A DNA stretch of 56,207 nt from Ruminococcus sp. (GTDB taxonomy: Bacteria; Bacillota; Clostridia; Oscillospirales; Ruminococcaceae): contig NZ_JAILMR010000121.1 in assembly GCF_024692365.1 (NCBI RefSeq), positions 1 through 56,207 of the forward strand. Reading direction: 5' to 3'. Below are positions 31,241 to 40,156 of this stretch, one piece after another. Under the pieces are notes generated by a model, which worked only from the letters and a program-made list of their open reading frames with translations, made no database searches and was not told the origin of the DNA. The position numbers and the translations under genes were made by a program. Within the stretch, counting starts at the first letter, position 1. Each line of letters opens with the position of its first letter.

Positions 31241-32098
31241 TTATTTGAACATCGACTGCACAGCTTCGCATATCTTGGAAGCTATGTAAGGGTTGTTCAT
31301 GGTATAAAGATGTATGCCGTCAACATCGTTGGCAATAAGGTCAACGATCTGGGATACAGCGTATGCAATACCCGCATCGCGCATTGCGATGGGATCGTTC
31401 TCGTACTTCGACATAATAGTAAGGAACTTCTTGGGAAGCCTTGCATGACAAAGGCTTGCCATTCTAGCAATGGTCTTGGGGTTGGTAACGGGCATTATGC
31501 CCGCCTCGATAGGAACATCAATACCTGCGATTGCAGCCTTTTCCCTGAAAGCGTAAAAGTCTTCGTTATCGAAGAACAGCTGGGATATCAGCTGAGAACA
31601 GCCAGCATCAACTTTTTCTTTAAGATGCTTTATGTCATCGACGCTTGAACCAGCCTCGGGGTGAGTTTCGGGGTAGCAAGCACCTACGATGTTGAAATCA
31701 CCCTGACTTTTGATAAGCTCGATAAGCTCGGAAGCATATTTGAAATCGTTGTGGGGTGGGATATTTGGGTTGATATCACCGCGGAGCGCGAGGATATTCT
31801 CAATTCCCGCAGCCTTCATCTGTGCCAGTTCAAAAAGCACCTTTTCACGAGTGAGATTTATGCAGGCAAGGTGAGCAACAGGTTCGATGGAATATTTTTC
31901 CTTAATCATCTCACAAATGCCGATTGTGGCATTACTGCCGTTTCCGCCTGCGCCGTAGGTGACGCTGATGAAATCGGGGTTCAGGGGTGCAAGACCGTCG
32001 ATTGTGCTGTAAATGCTGTCTATGGGAGTATCACTTTTGGGTGGGAACACCTCAAAAGAGAGAGTAGTTTTATTTTTGAAAAGCTCGCAGGTTTTCAT
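31241..32098 (-). CDS. metF: 5,10-methylenetetrahydrofolate reductase
   Basis: The 285-aa FAD-dependent TIM-barrel enzyme makes 5-methyl-THF for methionine synthesis. Visible are LSFEVFPPKSD with the catalytic Glu, SVTYGAGG, HLACINLTREKV, LALRGDINPN (FAD-binding Asp) and SQLFFDNEDFYAF with IEAGIMPV. It is a single gene with its own promoter (32141-32169). Confidence 0.95.
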   Translation of the reverse strand: MKTCELFKNKTTLSFEVFPPKSDTPIDSIYSTIDGLAPLNPDFISVTYGAGGNGSNATIGICEMIKEKYSIEPVAHLACINLTREKVLFELAQMKAAGIENILALRGDINPNIPPHNDFKYASELIELIKSQGDFNIVGACYPETHPEAGSSVDDIKHLKEKVDAGCSQLISQLFFDNEDFYAFREKAAIAGIDVPIEAGIMPVTNPKTIARMASLCHARLPKKFLTIMSKYENDPIAMRDAGIAYAVSQIVDLIANDVDGIHLYTMNNPYIASKICEAVQSMFK

Positions 32099-32140
32099 TA
32101 GTATCCTGTCCTTTCGTGGTTATGGAAATTTATCTTTTAT

Positions 32141-32169
32141 ATTTTACCATAAGTTGGCATTATAGTCAA
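32141..32169 (-). promoter_or_regulatory. Sigma-A promoter of metF
   Basis: On the minus strand TTGACT (32164-32169), 17-bp spacer, TAAAAT (32141-32146). The leader to the ATG is only about 36 bases, too short for an S-box riboswitch. Confidence 0.75.
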
Positions 32170-32222
32170 TAATGGATTTTAGATATAGAGATATAGCTTA
32201 AAGCTATACAAAAGTAATAAGA

Positions 32223-32255
32223 TATGCCAAGGAAGAGAGCTTTGGCATTCTATCC
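32223..32255. repeat. Partial copy D of the GCCAAGGA repeat
   Basis: TATGCCAAGGAAGAGAGC followed by TTTGGCATTCTATCC: both ends of the composite repeat with the centre deleted, leaving a small hairpin. The remaining gap 32099-32536 otherwise contains the two promoters and AT-rich sequence without a gene. Confidence 0.65.
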
Positions 32256-32446
32256 CGTTGCTTTCAAAACAATTACAATGTTACTTTCCTGTAAATCTGC
32301 CGCAAACTAAATTTCCATAAAATGGTAACTACTTATTGGTTTTGTACAATATTACAGAGTTTGTTTCAGTATATCATATCAAAATCAATTATTCAATATG
32401 ACAAAACATTAACTGTTTAGTTGTGTAAATTGACATCAATTCGTAA

Positions 32447-32475
32447 TTGACTTGAATGGATAATGGTGTTATAAT
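32447..32475 (+). promoter_or_regulatory. Sigma-A promoter of the acidic lipoprotein gene
   Basis: TTGACT (32447-32452), 17-bp spacer, TATAAT (32470-32475), followed by a 60-base leader and AAAGGAGG. Confidence 0.82.
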
Positions 32476-32536
32476 GTTGTTTGTAAAAAGCCAAAAACAA
32501 AATTTATAGCACATATCTATAAAGGAGGACACAATC

Positions 32537-33367
32537 ATGAAAAAGAAAATACTTACAGCTCTGATACTTTCAGCCATGATGGCTGCTACATTCGCTTCCT
32601 GCGGTGACGTTAAGAACGATGACAGCAAGGCAGATACCAAGAACAGCACTGCTGCTGCCGACAGCGACGTAACAGGCGAGGAAGATACCACCGCTGAGGA
32701 AGACAAGGACGAAGAGCCTACCGCTGAAGAGGACAGCTCCGCTGCTGATGAGACTACTGACAGCGAGCCTGAAACTCCTGCTGACGATACAACCGATACC
32801 AAGCAGGCATCTCTGCATGATTCCTACGTATCCAAGATAGCTGCGTACACATTTGACAACGGTTACAGCTTCAGCGAGCTGAACAGCATGGGTTTTGCAA
32901 ATGCTTACGATGAGGGCAAGGCTTACGCTATCGTTTCAATGGAAGGCGGCGCAGCAGCAGGCAGCGTATACTACAATGTACTCAACTCCACTGACGGCGG
33001 CGAAAACTGGCTCCCCTGCGAGAATTACCGCGAGGCTAACGGCAGCAATATCCACATCGCTCTTGATGACGGTGCTATACTGCTGATCTCCAGCAATTCC
33101 GCTGCTTCTGCATCTTACCCACTTGTAAGCTATCTCTATTTTGACGGCATCGGCGTAAAAGCTGTTGAGCTCACTGATGTTCTTGCACAGCTTGCACTGA
33201 CTGATGGTACTCTCCTGAAAGACGCTGAGAACCTTGAACTTTCAGCTACATACAGCGGCGGCTACACTGTTGCTCTGACATTCACCGATCTTAACACCTA
33301 TGAGACTGCTTATGAGGGTGAGTTCGACTTCACTGACGCTATCCAGACTGCTCTGAGCGCTCAGTAA
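32537..33367 (+). CDS. Lipoprotein with Asp/Glu/Thr-rich spacer, 276 aa
   Basis: The signal MKKKILTALILSAMMAATFA is followed by the lipobox SC at Cys22. Residues 25-93 are a low-complexity acidic spacer rich in D, E, T, S and A, which would hold the globular part away from the membrane. The C-terminal 180 residues are predicted to be beta-rich (GSVYYNVLNSTDGGENWLPC resembles a sialidase Asp-box, S-x-D-x-G-x-x-W). Monocistronic with clear promoter and terminator. The ligand is unknown. Confidence 0.78.
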   Translation: MKKKILTALILSAMMAATFASCGDVKNDDSKADTKNSTAAADSDVTGEEDTTAEEDKDEEPTAEEDSSAADETTDSEPETPADDTTDTKQASLHDSYVSKIAAYTFDNGYSFSELNSMGFANAYDEGKAYAIVSMEGGAAAGSVYYNVLNSTDGGENWLPCENYREANGSNIHIALDDGAILLISSNSAASASYPLVSYLYFDGIGVKAVELTDVLAQLALTDGTLLKDAENLELSATYSGGYTVALTFTDLNTYETAYEGEFDFTDAIQTALSAQ

Positions 33368-33391
33368 TATCTTTATAAACTAAAAAATCAT

Positions 33392-33440
33392 GCGGGAAAC
33401 AGCTGTATCCTTTACAGCCGTTTCCCGCATTTTGTTTTTT
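33392..33440 (+). terminator. Rho-independent terminator of the lipoprotein gene
   Basis: Stem GCGGGAAACAGCTGTA / TACAGCCGTTTCCCGC followed by ATTTTGTTTTTT. A second hairpin, GGGAAGAC-TTCC / GGAA-GTCTTCCC, lies at 33457-33486. Confidence 0.88.
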
Positions 33441-33569
33441 ATAAGACCGATGTTCAAGGGAAGACTTTCCTTGGAAAGGTCTTCCCGAAAACTATCGCCG
33501 GCAGGGCTTGCCGCTTTACGCTTTTCCCGCCATTCATGCTCAGCGGGAGTTCATTCAGATCTAGAGGAG

Positions 33570-34994
33570 TTAATCTGCTGCGCCCATGCTCTCATTTGCT
33601 TCTTTAAGGAGATAATCAACAGCGGAAGCGTTTTCTTCAACGCAGGCTGTCCATGTGCCTGCACCGCCGCCTGTTACCATAGTATACTGGTTAACATTTG
33701 ACATCATGGATTCAAGTTCACCCGATACGCCGTGCTGGAAATCATATACAGGGTGTTCGTTGACCAGTCTGTATATCTCGTTTCTCATTTCTATCATATC
33801 ATCGTTCCACTTGTAGTCGTTCCTGAGCTGCTGTTCGGTGATCTCGGATGCTTCCTTATCGCATACTTTAAGGCAGTTCATGTAAGCTACAACGCCCATC
33901 GGGTTAGGTGCGTTCTTTACCATATGGTAGCCGTCAACTCTTGCGGAAACGTAGTAGGTATCAGAATCGTCAAGTCTGGGCATGGGGCAGAACATTATCT
34001 CGCCTGCTTCAACATCGCCGAAAGGCTTTACATTTTCGGGAGAATTCTCGATACCCCAGAGACCTACGGGGATAAACAGAGTCTGATAAGAACCCAGACC
34101 CTCACCTGTGGTGCCGTCACCTCTTGTATTCCAGTTATTGGAAGAACGGTCGAATACGACCTCATTCTTCTGGAGTTCGTACATCATCTCCTGAACCTTG
34201 CATACAGCAGGTTTTTTCATATTATTTACCAGCTTGCCGTCCTCAAGACCTATGAGGGGCACGCCGCAGGTATCGTTCAGCGCCTGACCGTACCAGTAGC
34301 CGTCCAGAGCATAAACATCGTTATCAGCATTTACGAAATCAAGGCACATAGATGAGAATTTGCTCCATGTCCATTCGTTGTTGTAATAGAGGGTCGCGGG
34401 GTCATCATAGCCGTTGTCCTCCATGGTCTTGGTATTGTAGACACATACAAAATTAGGTGCGGATTTTATCGGTATAACATAGTGTCCGCCGCCGAAAGTG
34501 AAAGCATCGCTGGTAGCCTTAACATCTGTCCAGAGGTCACTGCTGAGGTCGATATACTCATCAACAGGTTCAAACATCCCCTTGATAGCACCCTTTGGGA
34601 AACCATCCATATCCGATGCGGGGAAAAAGTCGGGAGAATCGTTTGCCATTACATACTTTGCAAGGTCGGTATAACGGTTATCCCATGTGGTCTGCATGAA
34701 TTCTATCTTGCCATCGTAGGTATCCTTGAACATCTGAAGTCCGGGAGGTGTAACGTTGCCATCACCGGGATTGATGTCATAATGTGCCATCCACTTTATG
34801 GTGGAATTTTCCAGCTTTATCTCGGGAAGCTTATCTGAAGCTTCATCGACGATAGCCTGCTGTTCCTCGTTCAGCTTGATGGCGTTTGCAGAACTTTCCT
34901 CAGTGTCATTTCCGCCTGCTGAACCGCAGGCAGACACAGCTGCGCACATAGTCAGTGCCGCAGCTGCCGCCAGCATCTTTCTTAAATTACCCAT
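33570..34994 (-). CDS. ABC-type extracellular sugar-binding lipoprotein
   Basis: The 474-aa protein has the lipoprotein signal GNLRKMLAAAAALTMCAAVS followed by ACGSAGG. The mature part is a class-B (family 1) solute-binding protein: IKWMAHYDINPG, FMQTTWDNRYTDLAKYV, NNEWTWSKFSSMCLDF and VDGYHMVKNAPNPMGVVAYM are typical of carbohydrate binders. The second Met of the MDMGN start is chosen for ribosome-site spacing. No permease or ATPase is nearby, so it is an orphan. It sits behind a structured leader with a terminator-like hairpin. Confidence 0.85.
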   Translation of the reverse strand: MGNLRKMLAAAAALTMCAAVSACGSAGGNDTEESSANAIKLNEEQQAIVDEASDKLPEIKLENSTIKWMAHYDINPGDGNVTPPGLQMFKDTYDGKIEFMQTTWDNRYTDLAKYVMANDSPDFFPASDMDGFPKGAIKGMFEPVDEYIDLSSDLWTDVKATSDAFTFGGGHYVIPIKSAPNFVCVYNTKTMEDNGYDDPATLYYNNEWTWSKFSSMCLDFVNADNDVYALDGYWYGQALNDTCGVPLIGLEDGKLVNNMKKPAVCKVQEMMYELQKNEVVFDRSSNNWNTRGDGTTGEGLGSYQTLFIPVGLWGIENSPENVKPFGDVEAGEIMFCPMPRLDDSDTYYVSARVDGYHMVKNAPNPMGVVAYMNCLKVCDKEASEITEQQLRNDYKWNDDMIEMRNEIYRLVNEHPVYDFQHGVSGELESMMSNVNQYTMVTGGGAGTWTACVEENASAVDYLLKEANESMGAAD

Positions 34995-35010
34995 ATCCAT
35001 ATCCTCCTTG

Positions 35011-35054
35011 AAAAAAAGACCGAGCGCAGTCAATACCCTTTATGGACTGCGCTC
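35011..35054 (-). terminator. Terminator-like hairpin in the leader of the sugar-binding gene (attenuator candidate)
   Basis: On the minus strand GAGCGCAGTC (35045-35054) pairs perfectly with GACTGCGCTC (35022-35031), followed by GGTCTTTTTTTC. The ribosome site AAGGAGG follows at once. An intrinsic terminator placed between promoter and start codon is the layout of transcription attenuation or a riboswitch. Confidence 0.65.
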
Positions 35055-35148
35055 AATGTCCGCCGCGTACCGCCCTTACCCTTCGGAAGATAAGCGGCTA
35101 TATCCTTCTTTACAGCTTTATGTTATCATAATCACAGATAATATTCAA
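35055..35148 (-). promoter_or_regulatory. Promoter and structured 5' leader of the sugar-binding gene
   Basis: On the minus strand TTGAAT (35143-35148), 17-bp spacer, TAACAT (35120-35125). The roughly 60 bases between the start region and the terminator contain CCGCTTATC / GGTAAGGGCGG and CGCGGCGG, which can form an alternative stem. I do not recognise a known riboswitch class. The remaining gap to the next gene (35149-35417) is AT-rich with a small hairpin around 35345-35372 (CCCCAAGCG / CGCTTAGGGG). Confidence 0.5.
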
Positions 35149-35417
35149 TCGGCATTGTGACATATAAAATTCTTGGTCTTTTGTTTATCTTAAATAAAAA
35201 CGGGCTTTTTTTTGAAAGTATACGATTACAGTAAACGATTTCAGTTTTCTTGGTTAGCTATTTAACGAAAAATTTACACAGCATCTTTTCGTCAAAAACA
35301 GCCACACCCGAAGATAAGACGGATACCCATATAGAAGTTTTGCCCCCAAGCGTTTAAGCGCTTAGGGGCATTCTATTTTATACGGTTGCTAAGATAAATC
35401 AGAATTAACAAGTGAAA

Positions 35418-35840
35418 TCATTTATCAAAAATATTTAGAATTGCCAAAAAAACGAATAATCCTGTAAGTAAAACTAAAACAATATTATCCTTTATAGCAC
35501 CTTTCAGATCAAGGTCTTGCTTCTTCATAGCTAACAGAACTTTTATGACCAAAAAAGACATGATCACAGGTATTACAAGAAAAGACGGAAGAAACTCCAT
35601 ACTTAGAATGAACAAAACCAATAATACCAATAAATAAACGATAGTATTAGTTTGCATAATACTTTCTCGTAGTTCCGACTTTCCTCTCTTTATATGGGCT
35701 TGAGCCATTATTTCTGCTATTTTGTCTTCGGTATTCTGATGATTCTTGTATTGTGAGATAGGCTCAGGTGGGGGATCTTCTCCGGGCATAAGCGGTTCGA
35801 GAACAGGCAATTCATCGGTATTATTTAATTTATCACTCAT
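35418..35840 (-). CDS. Membrane protein of unknown function, 140 aa
   Basis: The start at MSDKLNNTDEL follows TAAGGAAA. A Pro/Glu-rich soluble N-terminus of about 65 residues precedes three hydrophobic helices (VYLLVLLVLFILSMEFLPSF, LVIPVIMSFLVIKVLLAM, and NIVLVLLTGLFVFLAILNIF). The gene is AT-rich. It stands alone between the sugar-binding gene and the glgP terminator. Not recognised. Confidence 0.55.
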   Translation of the reverse strand: MSDKLNNTDELPVLEPLMPGEDPPPEPISQYKNHQNTEDKIAEIMAQAHIKRGKSELRESIMQTNTIVYLLVLLVLFILSMEFLPSFLVIPVIMSFLVIKVLLAMKKQDLDLKGAIKDNIVLVLLTGLFVFLAILNIFDK

Positions 35841-35921
35841 ATCAATTTCCTTAATCATATTCATCATCTAAATTCCGATTTATGTTCGTAACAATTATAG
35901 CATAACATTGCTGCATTGTCA

Positions 35922-35968
35922 ATAAAAACGCCATAGTACTTCTGACTGTAAATCAGAAATACTATGGC
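35922..35968 (-). terminator. Rho-independent terminator of glgP
   Basis: On the minus strand GCCATAGTATTTCTGA / TCAGAAGTACTATGGC followed by GTTTTTATT, 50 bases after the glgP stop. Confidence 0.88.
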
Positions 35969-36018
35969 TTAAAACTTCTATATGAGTATCTTTCTTATGG
36001 CTGTCTGATGTTGTTCTA

Positions 36019-38382
36019 TTATATCTTCCAGATATTTTCAGCGTAATCCTTGATAGTCCTGTCAGAGCTGAATTTGCCTGCATTGCAGATGTTCAGCCAG
36101 CACTTTTTCGCGAAAGCAAGGCTGTCCTTGTAGTCTGCGTTAAGGCGGAGTTTTGTTTCAACGTAGCTGTTGATATCCCCCAGAACATAGTAGTGATCGG
36201 GAACGTGCCAGCTTGCGCCGTCGGTGAGCGCCTTGTAAAGCTCACGGAATGAACCTTCCTGATCCGAAGGCACACCGCCGTCGGAGAATGTGCCGTCTAT
36301 CAGCTTATCGAGGACGCGCTTGATCTTTTCGTCCTTGAAGAGTATCTCGCGGGGATCGTACTCGGGCATGATCTCTGAAAGTTCTTCCACCCTTGCGCCG
36401 AAGATGTAGTTGTTCTCCTCGCCTGCTTCTTCAACTATCTCAACATTGGCGCCGTCATAGGTACCCAGTGTTACCGCACCATTAAGCATCAGCTTCATGT
36501 TGCCCGTGCCGCTGGCTTCTGTGCCTGCTGTGGATATCTGCTCGGAAACATCTGCCGCACATACCAGCTTTTCAGCGTAGGAAACATTGTAGTTCTGCAC
36601 GAATACAACTTTCAGCTTGTCGGCGGTCTCGGGGTCGGCGTTGACGAAATCGCCTATCTCGTTGATAAGCTTGATTATAGCCTTAGCCCTGCGGTAGCCG
36701 GGGGCTGACTTCGCGCCGAAAATGAACACGGTAGGTGTGAAATCCTTTATGCTGCCGTCCTTGATGCCGAAGTAGATGTACAGTATGCTCAGGGCGTTCA
36801 GGAACTGCCTTTTGTACTCATGCAGACGCTTTATCTGTATATCGAATATCCAACTCGTGTCGATATCCTTGCCGTCATGAGCTTTTACAAATTCTGCCAG
36901 CTGATGTTTCTTCGCTTCCTTGATAGCCATGAACTCTTTCAGCACATTCTCGTCATCAGCGAATTTTTCCAGCTTTTTCAGCTGATCAAGGTCTTTCACC
37001 CAGTCGGCACTGCCAAGCAGTTTGGTTATCAGCGAGGAAAGCTCGGGGTTGCAGAGTGCCAGCCAGCGGCGCTGAGTTATGCCGTTGGTCTTATTCTGGA
37101 AACGCTCGGGATATATCTCGTACCACTCTTTGAGAGCATCGTTTTTCAGTATCTCGGTGTGTATAGCCGCAACGCCGTTGACGTATGAACTTACGAATAT
37201 AGCCATGAACGCCATCTTCACCTTGCCGTCGCTCACAGGTGCCATATCGCGTATCTGCGCCTTATCCATGCCGCGGGCGTACATATCGGCATAGAACTTC
37301 TCGTTTATCTGGAGTATCACTGCATAGACATCGGGCAGAACTTTTTCGACAGTCTTGCTGTCCCACTTTTCAAGTGCTTCTGCCATGATGGTATGGTTGG
37401 TATAGTTGAACACCTTGTGAGCGATACCGAACGCCTTGTCAAAGGTATAGCCCTCTGCTATAAGCTGACGGATAAGTTCGGGAATGGCTATAACAGGGTG
37501 AGTATCATTCAGCTGGATAGTCACGTAGTCTGCAAGGTTATCGAATGTTCCGAAACGCGCCTTGTGCTTGCGCAGTGCATCGGTCACGGAAGCCGCCGAG
37601 AAGAAGTACTCCTGCTTCAGGCGAAGCACCTTGCCCTTGTCGGTGTTGTCGTTGGGGTAAAGCACCTTGGAGATATTCTCTGCATCGTTCTGGGATTTTA
37701 CCGCGCCGTCATAATCGCCGCTGTCGAATGCGGCAAAATCGAAATCGTCAGCGCTCTCTGCCTGCCACAGACGGAGATTACCGATATTCTTTGTACCGTA
37801 GCCGATTATGGGCATATCATAAGGAACAGCCAGAACTTTCTGGTCGCCGTAGGTTATCTCAACTGCGTCCTCCTCGCGCCTTACTGACCAGGGGTCGCCG
37901 TACTTTGTCCAGTTGTCGGCTTCCTCATGCTGAAAACCGTTCACGATACTCTGCTTGAAAAGACCGTACTTGTAGCGTATGCCGTAGCCGTCCAGCGGGA
38001 TATCGTGCGCCGCCGCAGAATCCAGAAAACAAGCCGCAAGTCTGCCCAGACCGCCGTTGCCAAGTGCCGCGTCCTCGATATCTTCAAGCTCGGAAAGGCT
38101 TCTGCCGTGAGCTTTCAGCGCTTCATCAACTACCTCTGTCAGCCCCAGACACAGCAGATTGTTATACACCGCCCTGCCCATCAGGAATTCCATCGACAGA
38201 TACATGGCACGTCTGCCCGACATATGCTGTTCGGTACTCTGTTTCCACTGTGCTGAGATATCTTCCATAACCACGCGGGAAATGCTGTCGTGCAGCTGCC
38301 ATACTGCAGCCTTTTCAGCCGTTACACCGAAACTGCGTGAAAGCTCGCTTTCCAGAGCGCCCCTGAAATCGTTTGTGTTCAT
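36019..38382 (-). CDS. glgP: Glycogen/starch (alpha-glucan) phosphorylase
   Basis: The 787-aa PLP enzyme releases glucose-1-phosphate from alpha-1,4-glucans. Features are YLSMEFLMGRAVYNN and the D-A-ALGNGGLGRLAACFLDS region, NGITQRRWL, the RLHEYKRQFLN motif and the PLP lysine in EASGTGNMKLMLNGA. The length fits the family. It probably belongs to the leftward operon starting at 40899, since gaps to 38414 and 38891 are short. No glgA, B or C genes are adjacent. Confidence 0.95.
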   Translation of the reverse strand: MNTNDFRGALESELSRSFGVTAEKAAVWQLHDSISRVVMEDISAQWKQSTEQHMSGRRAMYLSMEFLMGRAVYNNLLCLGLTEVVDEALKAHGRSLSELEDIEDAALGNGGLGRLAACFLDSAAAHDIPLDGYGIRYKYGLFKQSIVNGFQHEEADNWTKYGDPWSVRREEDAVEITYGDQKVLAVPYDMPIIGYGTKNIGNLRLWQAESADDFDFAAFDSGDYDGAVKSQNDAENISKVLYPNDNTDKGKVLRLKQEYFFSAASVTDALRKHKARFGTFDNLADYVTIQLNDTHPVIAIPELIRQLIAEGYTFDKAFGIAHKVFNYTNHTIMAEALEKWDSKTVEKVLPDVYAVILQINEKFYADMYARGMDKAQIRDMAPVSDGKVKMAFMAIFVSSYVNGVAAIHTEILKNDALKEWYEIYPERFQNKTNGITQRRWLALCNPELSSLITKLLGSADWVKDLDQLKKLEKFADDENVLKEFMAIKEAKKHQLAEFVKAHDGKDIDTSWIFDIQIKRLHEYKRQFLNALSILYIYFGIKDGSIKDFTPTVFIFGAKSAPGYRRAKAIIKLINEIGDFVNADPETADKLKVVFVQNYNVSYAEKLVCAADVSEQISTAGTEASGTGNMKLMLNGAVTLGTYDGANVEIVEEAGEENNYIFGARVEELSEIMPEYDPREILFKDEKIKRVLDKLIDGTFSDGGVPSDQEGSFRELYKALTDGASWHVPDHYYVLGDINSYVETKLRLNADYKDSLAFAKKCWLNICNAGKFSSDRTIKDYAENIWKI

Positions 38383-38413
38383 CTCTATCTACCCCTTTCG
38401 GTATTATATCCAT

Positions 38414-38872
38414 TCAATCGGTACATACCCCGACAATATTTTCAAGCTGTTCCAAAGTTATGCCAAGTTTTTCCAGCACATCTGCGGTCATGCCGTCACT
38501 GTTGAAAACTGCCCGTTTGCTTTTTCTGCACCTCTCACCTATCACGGCAAGGGAATCTGTGATATTCTTCACCACCATGAGATATTTTTCTTCATCATCG
38601 GCATTTATGAAATCCACATAGGGCATGGGCAGACGTATATCCGCAACGCCCTCGTTATACTTTATGAATTTTCGCGGCTTGCCGAAGCCCGCTGCACGCA
38701 GGTCATCGGGAAAACAGCACACGACTACGCATACGCTTTTTATATCGGCTGAAAACCGCGATATATCGTAGTTATTTTCGCCTATCTTTGCGATTATATC
38801 CCTGAGTATAGGGCTGAGGGCATTGTTCGCCCTGCCGCCTGTCTCGGAAGTTATAAATAATCCTCTTGCCAT
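38414..38872 (-). CDS. Imm44-like protein of unknown function, 152 aa
   Basis: This soluble protein opens ARGLFITSETGGRANNALSP and has VADIRLPMPYVDFINADDEEK and VVKNITDSLAVI. This layout (an opening strand, then I-x-Y-x-x-F-x-x-A-D-x-x-E and a helix) resembles Imm44-type immunity proteins of polymorphic toxin systems. The resemblance is remembered, not searched. It lies between glgP and a DUF4241-like gene. Confidence 0.5.
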   Translation of the reverse strand: MARGLFITSETGGRANNALSPILRDIIAKIGENNYDISRFSADIKSVCVVVCCFPDDLRAAGFGKPRKFIKYNEGVADIRLPMPYVDFINADDEEKYLMVVKNITDSLAVIGERCRKSKRAVFNSDGMTADVLEKLGITLEQLENIVGVCTD

Positions 38873-38890
38873 AGCTGTATCAAATGCGCC

Positions 38891-39655
38891 TTATTTATCA
38901 CCGTGGCGCAGTTTCTTAAAGAAACCGCCTGTTCTGCCCGGTTTCTCATCGCTGTTCCGAAGCTCTTCAAGGTCGAAGTCGAATATCATGCTGCAGATGT
39001 TCTCATCCTTGTCAAAGCCCCAGTATATCGGGTGATGACCGCCGCCCTCACCGTTGAAAAATATGGGGAAATGTGCGTCATCGGCTTCAAGATAGAAGTC
39101 GATAAGACCGCTGCAAAGAGGTTCTTCGGAACAGGTGCTGTTTTCAAGCAACAGTTTCTTGCCCTCTTTTTCGTAGTAATCCTGTTCTTTTCCCTGTCCG
39201 CCGTAATTTGTCCGCAGATGTTCAAGCAGGTCGGGCATAAGACCCTGATCCGCCACGATTATCGGAGAAGCCGTGCAGGATTCATAAAATGGTATGCGCC
39301 CTGCTTCAAGATCGCTTATGCAGTCCATTTCCTCATCTGTACCGATTAGTGCCAGTTCGTACCTGACAGCAGGGGCTTCGGTAAATACTATCCTCACCAG
39401 CGCATTCCTGCCCGTGGCAGACCTTGCCAGTTCCACAGGATATGTACCCGCAGGAAGCCTGTAATAATACTCGATGAAACTGCTTTCGTCCTCGGCACTT
39501 TCAAGGGGACATATAACTATACGCCCCGAGGTCAGTGTGATCTCGCCCGCTTTTTCAGCCCCAAGCCGCGCGAAAAGTTCTTCATAATCCTTAACAGCCG
39601 CTATCTTTTTGCGGTGCTTTTTCACCAATTTCTTATATCTCTCTTCGTCTACCAC
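38891..39655 (-). CDS. DUF4241-like protein, 254 aa
   Basis: The region GRIVICPLESAEDE, the proline-rich turn LPAGTYPVELARSA, ALVRIVFTEAPAVRYELALI and the C-terminal HHPIYWGFDKDENICSMIFDF follow the DUF4241 plan (gxlvvxDP..., GxYPV, ...PVDAG, YxxYWGxD). The GTG at 39655 is chosen because GAGGAGG lies just before it; the frame is open to 39673. It is a paralogue of the protein at 40153-40899. The function is unknown. Confidence 0.62.
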   Translation of the reverse strand: MVDEERYKKLVKKHRKKIAAVKDYEELFARLGAEKAGEITLTSGRIVICPLESAEDESSFIEYYYRLPAGTYPVELARSATGRNALVRIVFTEAPAVRYELALIGTDEEMDCISDLEAGRIPFYESCTASPIIVADQGLMPDLLEHLRTNYGGQGKEQDYYEKEGKKLLLENSTCSEEPLCSGLIDFYLEADDAHFPIFFNGEGGGHHPIYWGFDKDENICSMIFDFDLEELRNSDEKPGRTGGFFKKLRHGDK

Positions 39656-39679
39656 GATGATCCTCCTCTCCACTGTATA

Positions 39680-40156
39680 TCATGCTATATATACCGAATA
39701 ATATCCGTCCTTTACCTCGGCGCTGCCGGAAGTTCTGTTATGTTCCCTGAAAGGCAGTTCGCCCACTGTCACGGAAGATTCGGCTGAATAGTCCACGCCG
39801 TTTTCAGATATGTTGAAGTCGATATCCGCATCCACCCTCTCGTGCCAGTCGAACTTCATAACGCGCACTTCTAAAGGCTTATCTGCGCCGTCTATCTTCA
39901 AGAAATATTCGCCGTACTCGCTTGCTTTTGCCGATACTTCAACGGTATCGCCGTTAGCCTTTACTGTAAAATCATCTTTACCGGGGACGCGGTTATCCAT
40001 ACGTATTTTAAGGGCATCGGCTTCAACGCCCTCAACGCGGATATTCAGTTTTATCCTGTCACCGCGGTAAAATCTCGGCATAGTAAACACCTCTGCGACC
40101 GCAAGCGCAAGTATTATAACGACAGCGACCGCTATCCCTATTTTCTTGGTTTTCAT
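39680..40156 (-). CDS. Exported, membrane-anchored protein, 158 aa
   Basis: An N-terminal helix (KKIGIAVAVVIILALAVAEV) anchors or exports a beta-rich domain with an Ig-like alternation (KLNIRVEGVEADALKIRMDN, FTVKANGDTVEVSAKAS, YFLKIDG). GGAGGAG lies before the ATG, whose first bases overlap the stop of the upstream gene. It sits between two DUF4241-like genes, so export of this component may be linked with them. Not recognised. Confidence 0.6.
   Translation of the reverse strand: MKTKKIGIAVAVVIILALAVAEVFTMPRFYRGDRIKLNIRVEGVEADALKIRMDNRVPGKDDFTVKANGDTVEVSAKASEYGEYFLKIDGADKPLEVRVMKFDWHERVDADIDFNISENGVDYSAESSVTVGELPFREHNRTSGSAEVKDGYYSVYIA

Noticed and set aside
32099..32163. Possible S-box (SAM) riboswitch before metF
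   Set aside because: The promoter leaves a leader of only about 36 bases and no S-box helices or terminator are visible.
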